Origin: an uncultured Ellagibacter sp.
Lineage (GTDB): Bacteria > Actinomycetota > Coriobacteriia > Coriobacteriales > Eggerthellaceae
NCBI GenBank assembly: GCA_934654815.1
Contig: CAKUGU010000026.1
Span: forward strand, 1 to 32,698
Direction of reading: 5' to 3'
DNA length: 32,698 bases
Part shown: positions 16,266 to 24,253 of the stretch, in pieces
Numbering within the stretch: position 1 is the first letter of the stretch
Layout: each line of letters starts with the position of its first letter
Notes under the pieces: generated by a model
What the model saw: the letters and a program-made list of their open reading frames with translations, nothing else
Databases searched by the model: none
Told to the model about the DNA's origin: nothing
Program-made: the position numbers and the translations under genes

Positions 16266-18662
16266 ATGGCACAAGGGGAGTCGTTCGTCTACACCTGCTG
16301 TCCCGGGTGGGGCGACCATGAGTTCTGCGCCATCAAGACGATCGTGAAAGACGGCAAGATCGTGCGCACCGAGAAGCCGGACTACACCGGCGCGGAGGCG
16401 AACGAGGGCTACATCTGCCAGAAGGGCATCATGTCGTGCCGGCAGCCGTACAACCCGAAGCGCTTGCTGCACCCGCTCAAGCGCGCGGGCGAGCGCGGCG
16501 AGGGCAAGTGGGAGGAAATCAGCTGGGACCAGGCGCTCGACGAGATCGCCGCGAAGCTCCTTCAGCTGCGCGACGATTACGGGCCCGAGTCGCTCGCCAT
16601 GTGGGACGTCGTGGCATCGGTGCCGCCCTCGCAGGGTTTGGCCGCCGTGCTCGGCTCGCGCTTCATGGGGCTGTGGGGCGCGACCGACCCCATCCAGGGC
16701 TACGGGCTCGACAACGGGCCGTTCTACGCCGCGTTCTTCGACATGGGCGACTTCTACAAGTACATGACGACCGACCCGGCGAACTTCGACACGTCCGACT
16801 ACATCATCGTGTGGGGCGCGAACCCCATCGAGAACCAACAGCGCATCGCGAAGCACCTGGTAGAGGCGCGCTCGAACGGCGCGAAGATCGTCGACATCGG
16901 GCTTCTGTTCGACGGCACCGCGGGCTTCGCCGACGAGTTCGTGCCCGTGAAACCCGGCTCCGACCCGGCGCTTTCGCTCACCATGGCGAACCTCATCATC
17001 CAGGAGAAGCGCTACAACGAGCAATTCCTGCTCTCGTACACGGTCGCGCCCTTCCTCGTGCGCGACGACACGGGCGAGTTCCTGCGCGACGCGGACGGCA
17101 ACTACCTCGTGTGGGACACCGACGCGAACGCGGCCGCGCCCACGACGCCCGGCGAGCAGGCTTCCCCCGTTGCGAACATGGAGCTCGACGGCGCCCATGT
17201 CGTCGGCGGCGTGGCGTGCAAGACGGCCTTCGCGCGCCTGCGCGAGCACGTGGCGAGCTATACGCCCGAATGGCAGGAGGCGATCACGGGGGTCGCGCCC
17301 GACGTGGTGCGCCGCCTGACCGATGAGTACGTAAGCGCCCCGAACGCCTACATCTTCGGCGCGCTCGGGCTTCGCTACCAGAACCAGGGCGAAAGCTACC
17401 GGTCGTTCTACCTGCTCGGCATGCTGACGGGCAACCTGGGCCGCCCGGGCGCCGGCGTCACGAGCGAGATGCTCCCGGCGGGCTTCCCCCTCATCTTCAA
17501 CGACACGCCCATCACCATGCCGCTCGGGCGCGAGGGCTATAAGGCGAAGATGCTGCGCCAAAACGAGTTCATCAACCAGGTGAAAAGCCAAGAGCCCTAC
17601 CCGATCAAGGCGTTCTGGGTCATTGCCGGCAACCCCGTGCACAACTGCCCGAACCGCGGCCTTTGGATCGACGAGATCTTCCCGCAGATGGAGCTTATCG
17701 TCGATGTGGACATCTGGATGACCGACACCGGCCAGTACGCCGACTACGTGCTGCCCGACTGCATGCCCTTCGAGCGCTACGAGCTGGTGGCGTCGGCGGC
17801 GTACAATCACATCGTGCTGCAGGAACCGGCCATCGAGCCGCAAGGCGAGGCGAAGGATCCGACGTTCCTCTACAGCGAGCTCGCGAAGCGCGTGGGCCTT
17901 GGCGAGTACTTCGACAAGACGGCGGAGGAGTGGATCGCGGTGCGCCTCGACTCGAAGTGGCCGATGATCGCAGGGATCCAGCCGCCGCTCACCTACGAGC
18001 GCCTGAAGAAGGAGAAACTCGTGCGCGCGGCGACGCCGCCGGTGAACTGGGACCCGTTCATGGGGCTTTCGTTCAACACGCCGTCGAAGCGCCTGGAGTT
18101 CTACTGCGAGCGTCTGCTCCCGGTCGGCGCCGAGCTCGCCTCATACCGCGAGCCGCTCGAGGCCCCCACGCCCATGAGCTTGGGCAACGGCACGGCGAAG
18201 GGGAAGTACCACTTCTTCAGCGGCCGTCAGCGCTTCTTCATGCAGTCGATGTTCACCGACGACCCGGTGATGGCCGACCTGTCGGGCGGGCACCCCACGG
18301 GCCGCATGAACCCGGCCGACGCCGCCGCCGAGGGCGTCAAGGACGGCGACAAGGTGGAGATCTACAACGAGCGCGGTCATGTGACGATCGAGATGAAGCT
18401 CGACCAGCAGATTCCCCCGGGAACGGTGCAGTGCTGGTTCGGGTGGCGCCACGACGCGTTCGAGGACGGCATGTACTCCGAGCTCATCCCGGCGCTCGGC
18501 AGCGACTACACGCTCAACGACGTGTCCAAGCATTGGGACAGCTGCGTGCGCGCGATCGGCGGCTACCAGCCGGGCTTCGGCACGGGCGGCATCGGCGGCA
18601 TGGCCGGTGCGTGGGACACGATCTGGGATTGCGCGTGCGACGTGCGCAAAGTCGAGGAATAG
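16266..18662 (+). CDS. Molybdopterin oxidoreductase, catalytic subunit (DMSO reductase superfamily)
   Basis: A 798-residue bis-molybdopterin enzyme. The N-terminal iron-sulfur region has Cys12, Cys21 and Cys51, but Gly16-Asp17-His18 stand where a second cysteine normally lies. Later blocks include VWGANPIEN (residues ~173-181), GYGLDN (145-150) and the C-terminal molybdopterin-binding domain (GGHPTGRMNPADA). There is no Ser or Cys between about 133 and 168, where the Mo ligand usually falls; Asp149 is a candidate. No Tat signal is present, so it is probably cytoplasmic. It resembles the transhydroxylase and catechol-dehydroxylase branch rather than anchored DMSO reductases, but the substrate is unknown. 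The start is ATG 16266, with GAGAGGAG seven bases upstream; an in-frame ATG at 16038 adds 76 unlikely residues. It pairs with the Fe-S gene that follows. Confidence 0.85.
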   Translation: MAQGESFVYTCCPGWGDHEFCAIKTIVKDGKIVRTEKPDYTGAEANEGYICQKGIMSCRQPYNPKRLLHPLKRAGERGEGKWEEISWDQALDEIAAKLLQLRDDYGPESLAMWDVVASVPPSQGLAAVLGSRFMGLWGATDPIQGYGLDNGPFYAAFFDMGDFYKYMTTDPANFDTSDYIIVWGANPIENQQRIAKHLVEARSNGAKIVDIGLLFDGTAGFADEFVPVKPGSDPALSLTMANLIIQEKRYNEQFLLSYTVAPFLVRDDTGEFLRDADGNYLVWDTDANAAAPTTPGEQASPVANMELDGAHVVGGVACKTAFARLREHVASYTPEWQEAITGVAPDVVRRLTDEYVSAPNAYIFGALGLRYQNQGESYRSFYLLGMLTGNLGRPGAGVTSEMLPAGFPLIFNDTPITMPLGREGYKAKMLRQNEFINQVKSQEPYPIKAFWVIAGNPVHNCPNRGLWIDEIFPQMELIVDVDIWMTDTGQYADYVLPDCMPFERYELVASAAYNHIVLQEPAIEPQGEAKDPTFLYSELAKRVGLGEYFDKTAEEWIAVRLDSKWPMIAGIQPPLTYERLKKEKLVRAATPPVNWDPFMGLSFNTPSKRLEFYCERLLPVGAELASYREPLEAPTPMSLGNGTAKGKYHFFSGRQRFFMQSMFTDDPVMADLSGGHPTGRMNPADAAAEGVKDGDKVEIYNERGHVTIEMKLDQQIPPGTVQCWFGWRHDAFEDGMYSELIPALGSDYTLNDVSKHWDSCVRAIGGYQPGFGTGGIGGMAGAWDTIWDCACDVRKVEE

Positions 18663-18671
18663 GGGAGCGAC

Positions 18672-19070
18672 ATGGACGAGAAGACGATTCTGGTTAACTT
18701 GCAGCGCTGCACGGGGTGCTGGACCTGTTCGCTCGCCTGCAAGGTGGGCAACAGCCTGCCCGACGACACGTACTGGCTCACGGTGCGCACCGAGGGCAGC
18801 GGCGAGGGCATCGATCGGCCGGCGGGGGTGTGGCCCGACTTGCACATGAGCTGGATCCCCATCTGGTCGACGGGTTGCATCCGCTGCCCCGGGCGCGTGA
18901 AGGAAGGCGAGGCGCCCTACTGCGTGAACTCGTGCCCGAACGGCGCGCTTTCCGTTGGGGACGCGGCTCGGGCCGAGTGCGAGGCGCTGCGGCAGAAGGG
19001 ATTCCGCATCTTCAGGCTGCCGGCCTGGGAAAACGCCGCCGACAACGTGGTGTACGCCTCGAAGGGGTAG
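18672..19070 (+). CDS. Two-cluster ferredoxin-type electron transfer subunit
   Basis: A 132-residue protein with exactly eight cysteines in two groups: C13-x2-C16-x2-C19-x3-C23 and C69-x2-C72-x11-C84-x3-C88. Each cluster is probably completed by cysteines from the other group, as in bacterial ferredoxins, giving two [4Fe-4S] clusters. It is shorter than DmsB-type subunits, which hold four clusters in about 200 residues. No signal peptide or membrane helix is visible. It lies nine bases after the molybdopterin subunit and should pass electrons to it. No membrane anchor gene follows, so the electron donor is likely soluble. Confidence 0.88.
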   Translation: MDEKTILVNLQRCTGCWTCSLACKVGNSLPDDTYWLTVRTEGSGEGIDRPAGVWPDLHMSWIPIWSTGCIRCPGRVKEGEAPYCVNSCPNGALSVGDAARAECEALRQKGFRIFRLPAWENAADNVVYASKG

Positions 19071-19149
19071 GCTGTTCGGAGGCCGTTTGAGCTGCGGGCC
19101 TTGTTGCGTTTCGCGAGGAAGCGCGGTGGGCTGCGCAAGGCTGATTGCG

Positions 19150-19183
19150 GGGCGGGGCGGCATTAGATGCCGCCCCGCCCGTC
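19150..19183. terminator. Strong hairpin after the molybdopterin enzyme operon
   Basis: A perfect 14-base-pair stem (19150-19163 with 19167-19180) has a three-base loop. GTCTCCC follows rather than a T tract, so it may need Rho or act as an mRNA-stabilising structure. Confidence 0.5.
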
Positions 19184-19269
19184 TCCCGACGCCGGTGACG
19201 CCGCCGGGCGGCGAGCGCTCGGAACCTCGATGCGTCCTGCCGTCCGCCGTGGTCTTGCCGCGTTCGTGC

Positions 19270-19278
19270 TGGTATACT
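19270..19278 (+). promoter_or_regulatory. Extended -10 promoter close to the start codon
   Basis: TGGTATACT is an extended -10 element only eight bases before the ATG at 19287. Transcription would begin at or next to the start codon, giving a leaderless or near-leaderless mRNA. No clear -35 and no Shine-Dalgarno sequence are seen. Confidence 0.45.
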
Positions 19279-19286
19279 GCCGAACC

Positions 19287-20552
19287 ATGGACAACCTTAC
19301 GAACACCCATCGCCCGCCCACCCGCGCGCCGCGCATCGCCGTGGTCACCATGGGCGTGAAGCTCGGCGACGAGACGCGCGGCTACACGCGCTTCCGCTTC
19401 CTGTCCGAGCTGCTCGCGTCCGCGGGCTTCGACGTGACGCTTTTCACCTCGTCGTTCCAGCACTGGGAAAAGGCGCAGCGCGACACCGACAAGCCGTGCT
19501 ACCGCAACCTTCCCTACCGTGTGGTCTTCATCCCCGAGCCCGGGTACCAGAGAAACCTCGACCTCTCGCGCATCTTGAGCCACCGCAAGGCCGCCAAGAA
19601 CCTACGCGCGATGTTCAACGACCGCTTCGCCGCCGATGAGCACGCGTTCGACCTCATCTACGCGGAAATCCCGCCGAACGACGTCGCCCGCGTCTGCGCC
19701 GAGACCGCGTGCGCCCACAACATCCCGTTCGTGGCCGACGTGAACGACCTGTGGCCCGAGGCTATGCGCATGGTCGTGAACATCCCCGTGGTGAGCGACA
19801 TCGCCTTCTACCCGTTCGCGCGCGACGCGCGACGCGTGTACGAGCTTGCCTCCGCGGTAGTGGGAACCTCCGACGAGTACGCCGCCCGCCCCATGCGCGA
19901 CCGCGAGAAGCCCTGCCCGCACCTTACCGTGTACGTGGGCAACGACCTTGCGGCGTTCGACGCCGGGGTCGCCGCGTACGCGTCGTCCATTGGCAAGCCG
20001 GAAGGGGAGTTCTGGGTAACCTACGCCGGCACGCTCGGCGCGAGCTACGACCTTGAAACGCTCGTGCGCGCCGCGAAGATCGCGTCGGGGCAGATGAGCG
20101 GCCTGCGCGTGAAGATCCTGGGCGACGGCCCCGATCGCGAGCGCTTGGAGCGCCTTGCCGCCGAGGAAGGCGCCCCTGTCGACTTTCTGGGCTACACGCC
20201 CTACGACCGCATGGCAGCGTTCCTCTCGAGGGCCGACCTCACGGTGAACTCGCTCGTGCACGGCGCCGCGCAGAGCATCGTCACCAAGATCGGCGACTAC
20301 CTGGCGGCGGGCATCCCCCTGGTGAACACGGGGGAAAGCCCCGAGTTCTGCGCGAAGGTGGAGGCCGACGGGTTCGGCGCGAACGTGGTGCCGGGCGACG
20401 CTGCTGTGCTTGCGGACGAGATCGTGCGCCTGGCCGGCCACCCCTCGTCGCGCAAGATCATGGGCGCGAAGGCCCGGGACGTCGCCGAGCGCGAGTTCGA
20501 CCAGGCCCACTCGTACAAGGCTATAGTGGAATTGATACGCAATTTGCTGTAG
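19287..20552 (+). CDS. GT4-like glycosyltransferase (WbuB/PglA type)
   Basis: A 421-residue GT-B fold glycosyltransferase. It begins, after a short polar tail, with RIAVVTMGVKLGDETRGYTR. It has DVNDLWPEAM near residues 151-160, which is typical of the WbuB-like group, and a C-terminal donor domain with YAGTLGASYDLETL and ILGDGPDRERLE. It would add a sugar to a lipid-linked primer. The neighbouring aminotransferase and PglC-like transferase suggest it adds the second sugar of a repeat unit. The ATG 19287 was chosen because the preceding promoter rules out most of the longer open frame, and the family N-terminus fits. A hairpin at 20610 separates it from the next gene. Confidence 0.82.
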   Translation: MDNLTNTHRPPTRAPRIAVVTMGVKLGDETRGYTRFRFLSELLASAGFDVTLFTSSFQHWEKAQRDTDKPCYRNLPYRVVFIPEPGYQRNLDLSRILSHRKAAKNLRAMFNDRFAADEHAFDLIYAEIPPNDVARVCAETACAHNIPFVADVNDLWPEAMRMVVNIPVVSDIAFYPFARDARRVYELASAVVGTSDEYAARPMRDREKPCPHLTVYVGNDLAAFDAGVAAYASSIGKPEGEFWVTYAGTLGASYDLETLVRAAKIASGQMSGLRVKILGDGPDRERLERLAAEEGAPVDFLGYTPYDRMAAFLSRADLTVNSLVHGAAQSIVTKIGDYLAAGIPLVNTGESPEFCAKVEADGFGANVVPGDAAVLADEIVRLAGHPSSRKIMGAKARDVAEREFDQAHSYKAIVELIRNLL

Positions 20553-20609
20553 TCCCCCGCCTGCCTGCGTGCGGTTGCGTCACAATGGAATGCTTGAACA
20601 AGCGATTAC

Positions 20610-20631
20610 GCGGGGCTCTTCGCCCCGCTTT
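20610..20631 (+). terminator. Intrinsic terminator after the GT4-like gene
   Basis: A seven-pair stem (GCGGGGC with GCCCCGC) with a five-base loop is followed by TTT, 58 bases after the stop codon. It could also attenuate transcription into the aminotransferase gene. Confidence 0.5.
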
Positions 20632-20709
20632 GCGCGCCCAGCCGAAGCGCCGCCGTCCCCGTGCGTCGGGCGCATGAGGCGCGAATGCTCGAAAGGACCG
20701 GCTTTTGCC

Positions 20710-21939
20710 ATGAACGTGAAACGAGACATCCCCTTCTCTCCCCCCGACATCACCGACGCCGAGATCGACGAGGTCGCAGACGCGCTTAGAAGCGGATGGA
20801 TCACCACCGGCCCCAAGACCAAGCAGTTCGAGCGCGACCTGGCCGCCTTCAGCGGCACCGAGCGTTTCGCGTGCTTCGGGTCGGCCACCGCGGCGCTCGA
20901 GTGCGCCCTGCGCGCGCTCGGCATCGGGCCCGGCGACGAGGTCATCACGAGCGCCTACACCTACACCGCCTCGGCAAGCCCCATCGTGCACGTGGGGGCC
21001 ACGCCCGTGCTCTGCGACGTGGCGCCGGGAACCTACGAGATGGACTACGACCGGCTGCCCGCGCTCGTCACCGAGAACACGCGCGCGGTCATCCCCGTTG
21101 ACGTGGCGGGCGTCATGTGCGACTACGGCAAGCTCGCGTCCGTGCTCGATTCCGTGGCGGGGAAGTGGTCCCCGCGCACCGATCGCGAGCGGCTCTTCTC
21201 GCGCGTGCCCGTCGTCGCCGACGGCGCGCACTCGTTCGGCGCGCGCCGCGAGGGGTTGCGCTCGGGGCAGGAGGCCGACTTCACGACGTTCTCCTTCCAT
21301 GCGGTGAAGAACCTCACCACGGCCGAAGGTGGCGCCCTCACCTGGCGAAACATCCCTGGACTTGATTCCGACGAGCTGTATCGCGACCTCATGCTCATGT
21401 CGCTGCACGGTCAGACGAAAGACGCGCTGTCGAAGACGCGCGCGGGTGCGTGGGAATACGACGTCGCGTTCCCCGGCTGGAAATGCAACATGACCGACCT
21501 GCAGGCGGCGCTCGGCCTGGCGCAGCTTCGCCGCTACCCCGATCTGCTCGCGCGCCGCCGCAGCTTGTACGAGCGCTACACCGCCGCGCTCGCCGACTTG
21601 CCGCTGCAGATCATCGAGCACTACGGCGATGACTTCGCGTCGTCGGGGCACCTCATGCTCGTGCGGCTTTCAGGCCACGGGCAGGCGTTTCGCAACGAGC
21701 TCATCAACCGCATGGCGGAGGAAGGCGTGGCGTGCAATGTGCATTACAAGCCGCTGCCGCTTCTGACGGCGTACAAGAACCTCGGGTTCGACATCGCCGA
21801 CTTCCCGAACGCGTTCGCCCAGTTCGAGAACGAGGTGACGCTGCCGCTCCACACGAAGCTCACCGACGAGGACGTCGACTACGTGGTCGACGCGTTCCAC
21901 CGCGTGTACGCCGCCCTCGAAACCGAAGGCGTCGCGTGA
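20710..21939 (+). CDS. DegT/DnrJ/EryC1 family sugar aminotransferase
   Basis: A 409-residue PLP enzyme of the nucleotide-sugar 4-aminotransferase family (ArnB, PglE, and the pneumococcal enzyme for AATGal). Lys200 in FSFHAVKNLTTAEGG forms the Schiff base, and Asp171 in DGAHSFG should bind the PLP ring nitrogen. Residues 8-35 have the family opening (PFSPPDITDAEIDEV, then GWITTGP). It would convert a UDP-4-keto-6-deoxy sugar to its 4-amino form using glutamate; the 4,6-dehydratase that makes the substrate is not in the window. The start is ATG 20710, with AAAGGA 12 bases upstream. Its TGA stop shares one base with the ATG of the phosphoglycosyl transferase, so the two are coupled. Confidence 0.9.
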   Translation: MNVKRDIPFSPPDITDAEIDEVADALRSGWITTGPKTKQFERDLAAFSGTERFACFGSATAALECALRALGIGPGDEVITSAYTYTASASPIVHVGATPVLCDVAPGTYEMDYDRLPALVTENTRAVIPVDVAGVMCDYGKLASVLDSVAGKWSPRTDRERLFSRVPVVADGAHSFGARREGLRSGQEADFTTFSFHAVKNLTTAEGGALTWRNIPGLDSDELYRDLMLMSLHGQTKDALSKTRAGAWEYDVAFPGWKCNMTDLQAALGLAQLRRYPDLLARRRSLYERYTAALADLPLQIIEHYGDDFASSGHLMLVRLSGHGQAFRNELINRMAEEGVACNVHYKPLPLLTAYKNLGFDIADFPNAFAQFENEVTLPLHTKLTDEDVDYVVDAFHRVYAALETEGVA

Positions 21940-22529
21940 TGTACCTTCGCTTCGGGAAACGCGTCTGCGACATCGTGCTCGGGCTTGTCGCCCTGCCGTT
22001 CGTGCTCCTCGTCATCGTGGTAGCCGCGCCCTTCATCTACTTCGAAGACAAGGGTCCTATCTTCTATAACGCGCCGCGCGTGGGCAAGGGCGGCCGCGAC
22101 TTCACCATGTACAAGCTGCGGTCCATGAAGGTGAACGCGCCCGACTTGGTGATGGAGGACGGCTCCACCTACAACGGCGCCGACGATCCGCGCATGACGC
22201 GCGTTGGGGCGTTTCTGCGCAAGACGAGCCTCGACGAGATGCCGCAGTTCCTGAACGTGCTGAAAGGCGACATGAGCGTCATCGGCCCGCGCCCCGACCT
22301 GCGCCGGGAAACCGAGCTCTACGAGGGCGACGACGCCGAGAAGCTGCTGGTGAAGCCCGGCATCACGGGGTACGCGGCGGTGTACGGCCGCAACTCGCTG
22401 CCCTGGCGCGAACGCCTGAAACTCGACGTGTACTACGTGCGCCACGTGAGCTTCCTGCTCGACGTGAAGGTGTTCTTCCGCACGTTCTACGTCATCTTCA
22501 AGCAAGACGGCATCTACGTGGAGGAATAG
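21939..22529 (+). CDS. PglC-like phosphoglycosyl transferase (bacterial sugar transferase)
   Basis: A 196-residue monotopic phosphoglycosyl transferase, the minimal catalytic form without the large WbaP-type membrane domain. One hydrophobic re-entrant segment lies at residues ~11-34. It is followed by the conserved [19 protein letters not shown] and the catalytic Asp99-Glu100 in [10 protein letters not shown], then VIGPRPDL. It moves a sugar-1-phosphate from a UDP-sugar to undecaprenyl phosphate, the first membrane step of glycan assembly. Coupling to the aminotransferase suggests a 4-amino sugar as the first residue. The ATG overlaps the upstream stop by one base. Confidence 0.92.
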   Translation: MYLRFGKRVCDIVLGLVALPFVLLVIVVAAPFIYFEDKGPIFYNAPRVGKGGRDFTMYKLRSMKVNAPDLVMEDGSTYNGADDPRMTRVGAFLRKTSLDEMPQFLNVLKGDMSVIGPRPDLRRETELYEGDDAEKLLVKPGITGYAAVYGRNSLPWRERLKLDVYYVRHVSFLLDVKVFFRTFYVIFKQDGIYVEE

Positions 22530-22592
22530 CCCGCGGGCCGCTTGGCGCCGCGTGGCCGTTCAGCGCCCGACACCGCGTGCTGCTTGCACCCG

Positions 22593-22964
22593 CTACCCTA
22601 GACCCGCGTCCTTGAGCGCCGCAAGGTTCCGGCGCGCCGCGTCGTGGGCGCGCGAGAGCTTCGTCAGGCTCGCCCGCGCCGCCTCGACCTCGCCCGCGCG
22701 CAAAAGCTCGCAGGTCGCGCTCGCGGCATCGTGCAGGCGGGAAAGCGAGAGGTTGCCGGCGGCTCCCTTGAGCGCATGGGCGTGCTTGAAGGCGCGCTGC
22801 ACGTCGTCTTTCCCGAGCGCGTCGACGATCCCGTCGAAGTGCGCATCATCCAGATACATCGTCACGAGCGTGAGGAACAGCGCCTCGTCGCCGTCGAAGC
22901 GGGCGTGCGCGTCCGCCAGGTCGACTCCGGCGTTTTGAAGCAAGAGAGCGCAGCAGGCGTCCAT
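22593..22964 (-). CDS. Hpt domain phosphotransfer protein
   Basis: A 123-residue single-domain histidine phosphotransfer protein. The phospho-accepting His63 lies in HAHALKGAAGNLSL, matching the HxLKGxxxxxG motif. It would pass phosphate between a hybrid kinase and a response regulator. No kinase or receiver gene is in the window, so the partner is elsewhere. The start is ATG 22964, with a perfect AGGAGG six bases upstream on the minus strand. The open frame continues far upstream, but that part is antisense to prfB. It converges with the PglC-like gene. Confidence 0.88.
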   Translation of the reverse strand: MDACCALLLQNAGVDLADAHARFDGDEALFLTLVTMYLDDAHFDGIVDALGKDDVQRAFKHAHALKGAAGNLSLSRLHDAASATCELLRAGEVEAARASLTKLSRAHDAARRNLAALKDAGLG

Positions 22965-23003
22965 GGGCGGCCTCCTCGGGCGGTCGGGTCTTCCGTTTCC
23001 CCG

Positions 23004-23033
23004 ACTATACGCGCCCGCGCCCGCGCTTCGCAA
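23004..23033 (-). promoter_or_regulatory. Promoter of the Hpt gene
   Basis: On the minus strand, TTGCGA (23033-23028) and TATAGT (23009-23004) are 18 bases apart, about 40 bases upstream of the Hpt start codon. Confidence 0.5.
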
Positions 23034-23123
23034 CGGCGCGCCCGCATCGGTGGCGACATCGTTACCTTTCGCGCGAAGAATCGGTGGACGCGCGCGTTCG
23101 ATTGGGCGGCGGCGGCCATTTGC

Positions 23124-23132
23124 TGGTACCAT
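23124..23132 (+). promoter_or_regulatory. Possible extended -10 element before prfB
   Basis: TGGTACCAT lies nine bases before the prfB ATG, in the same kind of position as TGGTATACT before the gene at 19287. A Shine-Dalgarno-like AAGGAAG lies between it and the ATG, which would be lost if transcription starts only seven bases downstream. The call is therefore weak. Confidence 0.3.
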
Positions 23133-23141
23133 AAGGAAGCT

Positions 23142-24239
23142 ATGGCTGATAAAGAACTGAAAGACCACATCGAGCTCGCCGCGCAGCGCGTGGCCGATTC
23201 CCGCTCGTACCTCCATATCGACGACAAGACCGCCGAGCTCGGCAATCTCGACGCGCAGATTGCCTCGCCCGGCTTCTGGGACGACGCCTCGCATGCCCAG
23301 GCGGTTTCCAAACAGGCCTCGAACCTCCGCGACACCATCGCCGAGTACGACGCCGCGGTGGCGCTCCTCGAAGAGGTGCGCGCCGCCGCCGAGCTCTCGG
23401 ACGAGGACGAGTCGTTCGCCGACGAGGCGGCCTCCCTGCTCGTAAAGCTCGACGATTCGCTCGACTCGCTCGAGGTCACCTCCTGGTTCTCGGGCGACTT
23501 CGACTCTGGTGACGCCATCCTCTCCATCAATCCCGGCTCGGGCGGCCTTGAGGCCCAGGACTGGACGGAGATGCTGTACAAGATGTACACGCACTACGCC
23601 GAGGACAAGGGCTGGAAGGTCTCGGTGCTCGACGCGGTGCCCGGCGAGGGCATCGGACTCGACAAGGCAACGATTCAGATCGAGGGGCGCAACGCCTACG
23701 GCATGCTCCGAAGCGAGATGGGCGTCCACCGCCTCGTGCGCATTTCCCCGACCGACGACAAGAAGCGCCGCCACACCACCTTCGCGAGCGTGGAGGTTAT
23801 GCCGGTGCTTCCCGACGACATCGAGGTCGATTTGAACCCCGCCGACGTGCGCGTCGACGTGTACCGTTCGAGCGGCCCGGGCGGGCAGTGCGTGAACACG
23901 ACCGACTCGGCCGTCCGCCTCACCCATATCCCGACCGGCATCGTGGTCACCTGCCAAAACGAGAAGTCGCAGCTCCAGAACAAGGAAGCGGCCTTCCGCG
24001 TTCTGCGCGGCAAGCTCTACGAGCTTGAGCGCCAGAAACGCGAGCAGGAAATCGACGCCCTTCGCGGCGAGCGGATGGAAAACTCGTTCGGCAGCCAGAT
24101 CCGCAACTACGTGCTTTATCCTTATCAGCTGGTGAAAGACCTGCGCAGCGGCGTCGAAACGAGCAACGTCGACGCGGTGCTTTCCGGCGATATCGAGCAA
24201 TTCGTGATCGGGTATCACAAGTGGCGTGTTTCGCAATAG
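23142..24239 (+). CDS. prfB: Peptide chain release factor 2
   Basis: A 365-residue class I release factor that ends translation at UGA and UAA. The catalytic GGQ is at residues 247-249 ([12 protein letters not shown]). The N-terminal helical domain is complete and in frame, so the programmed +1 frameshift found in many prfB genes is absent. The stop-codon reading tripeptide, SPF in well-known RF2 proteins, reads SPT here (residues 202-204), while the flanking VHRLVRI and [11 protein letters not shown] are RF2-like. The ATG 23142 has AAGGAAG just upstream. It is followed by the transketolase genes after 14 bases, probably in one transcript. Confidence 0.95.
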   Translation: MADKELKDHIELAAQRVADSRSYLHIDDKTAELGNLDAQIASPGFWDDASHAQAVSKQASNLRDTIAEYDAAVALLEEVRAAAELSDEDESFADEAASLLVKLDDSLDSLEVTSWFSGDFDSGDAILSINPGSGGLEAQDWTEMLYKMYTHYAEDKGWKVSVLDAVPGEGIGLDKATIQIEGRNAYGMLRSEMGVHRLVRISPTDDKKRRHTTFASVEVMPVLPDDIEVDLNPADVRVDVYRSSGPGGQCVNTTDSAVRLTHIPTGIVVTCQNEKSQLQNKEAAFRVLRGKLYELERQKREQEIDALRGERMENSFGSQIRNYVLYPYQLVKDLRSGVETSNVDAVLSGDIEQFVIGYHKWRVSQ

Positions 24240-24253
24240 ACGAAAGGATTGCA

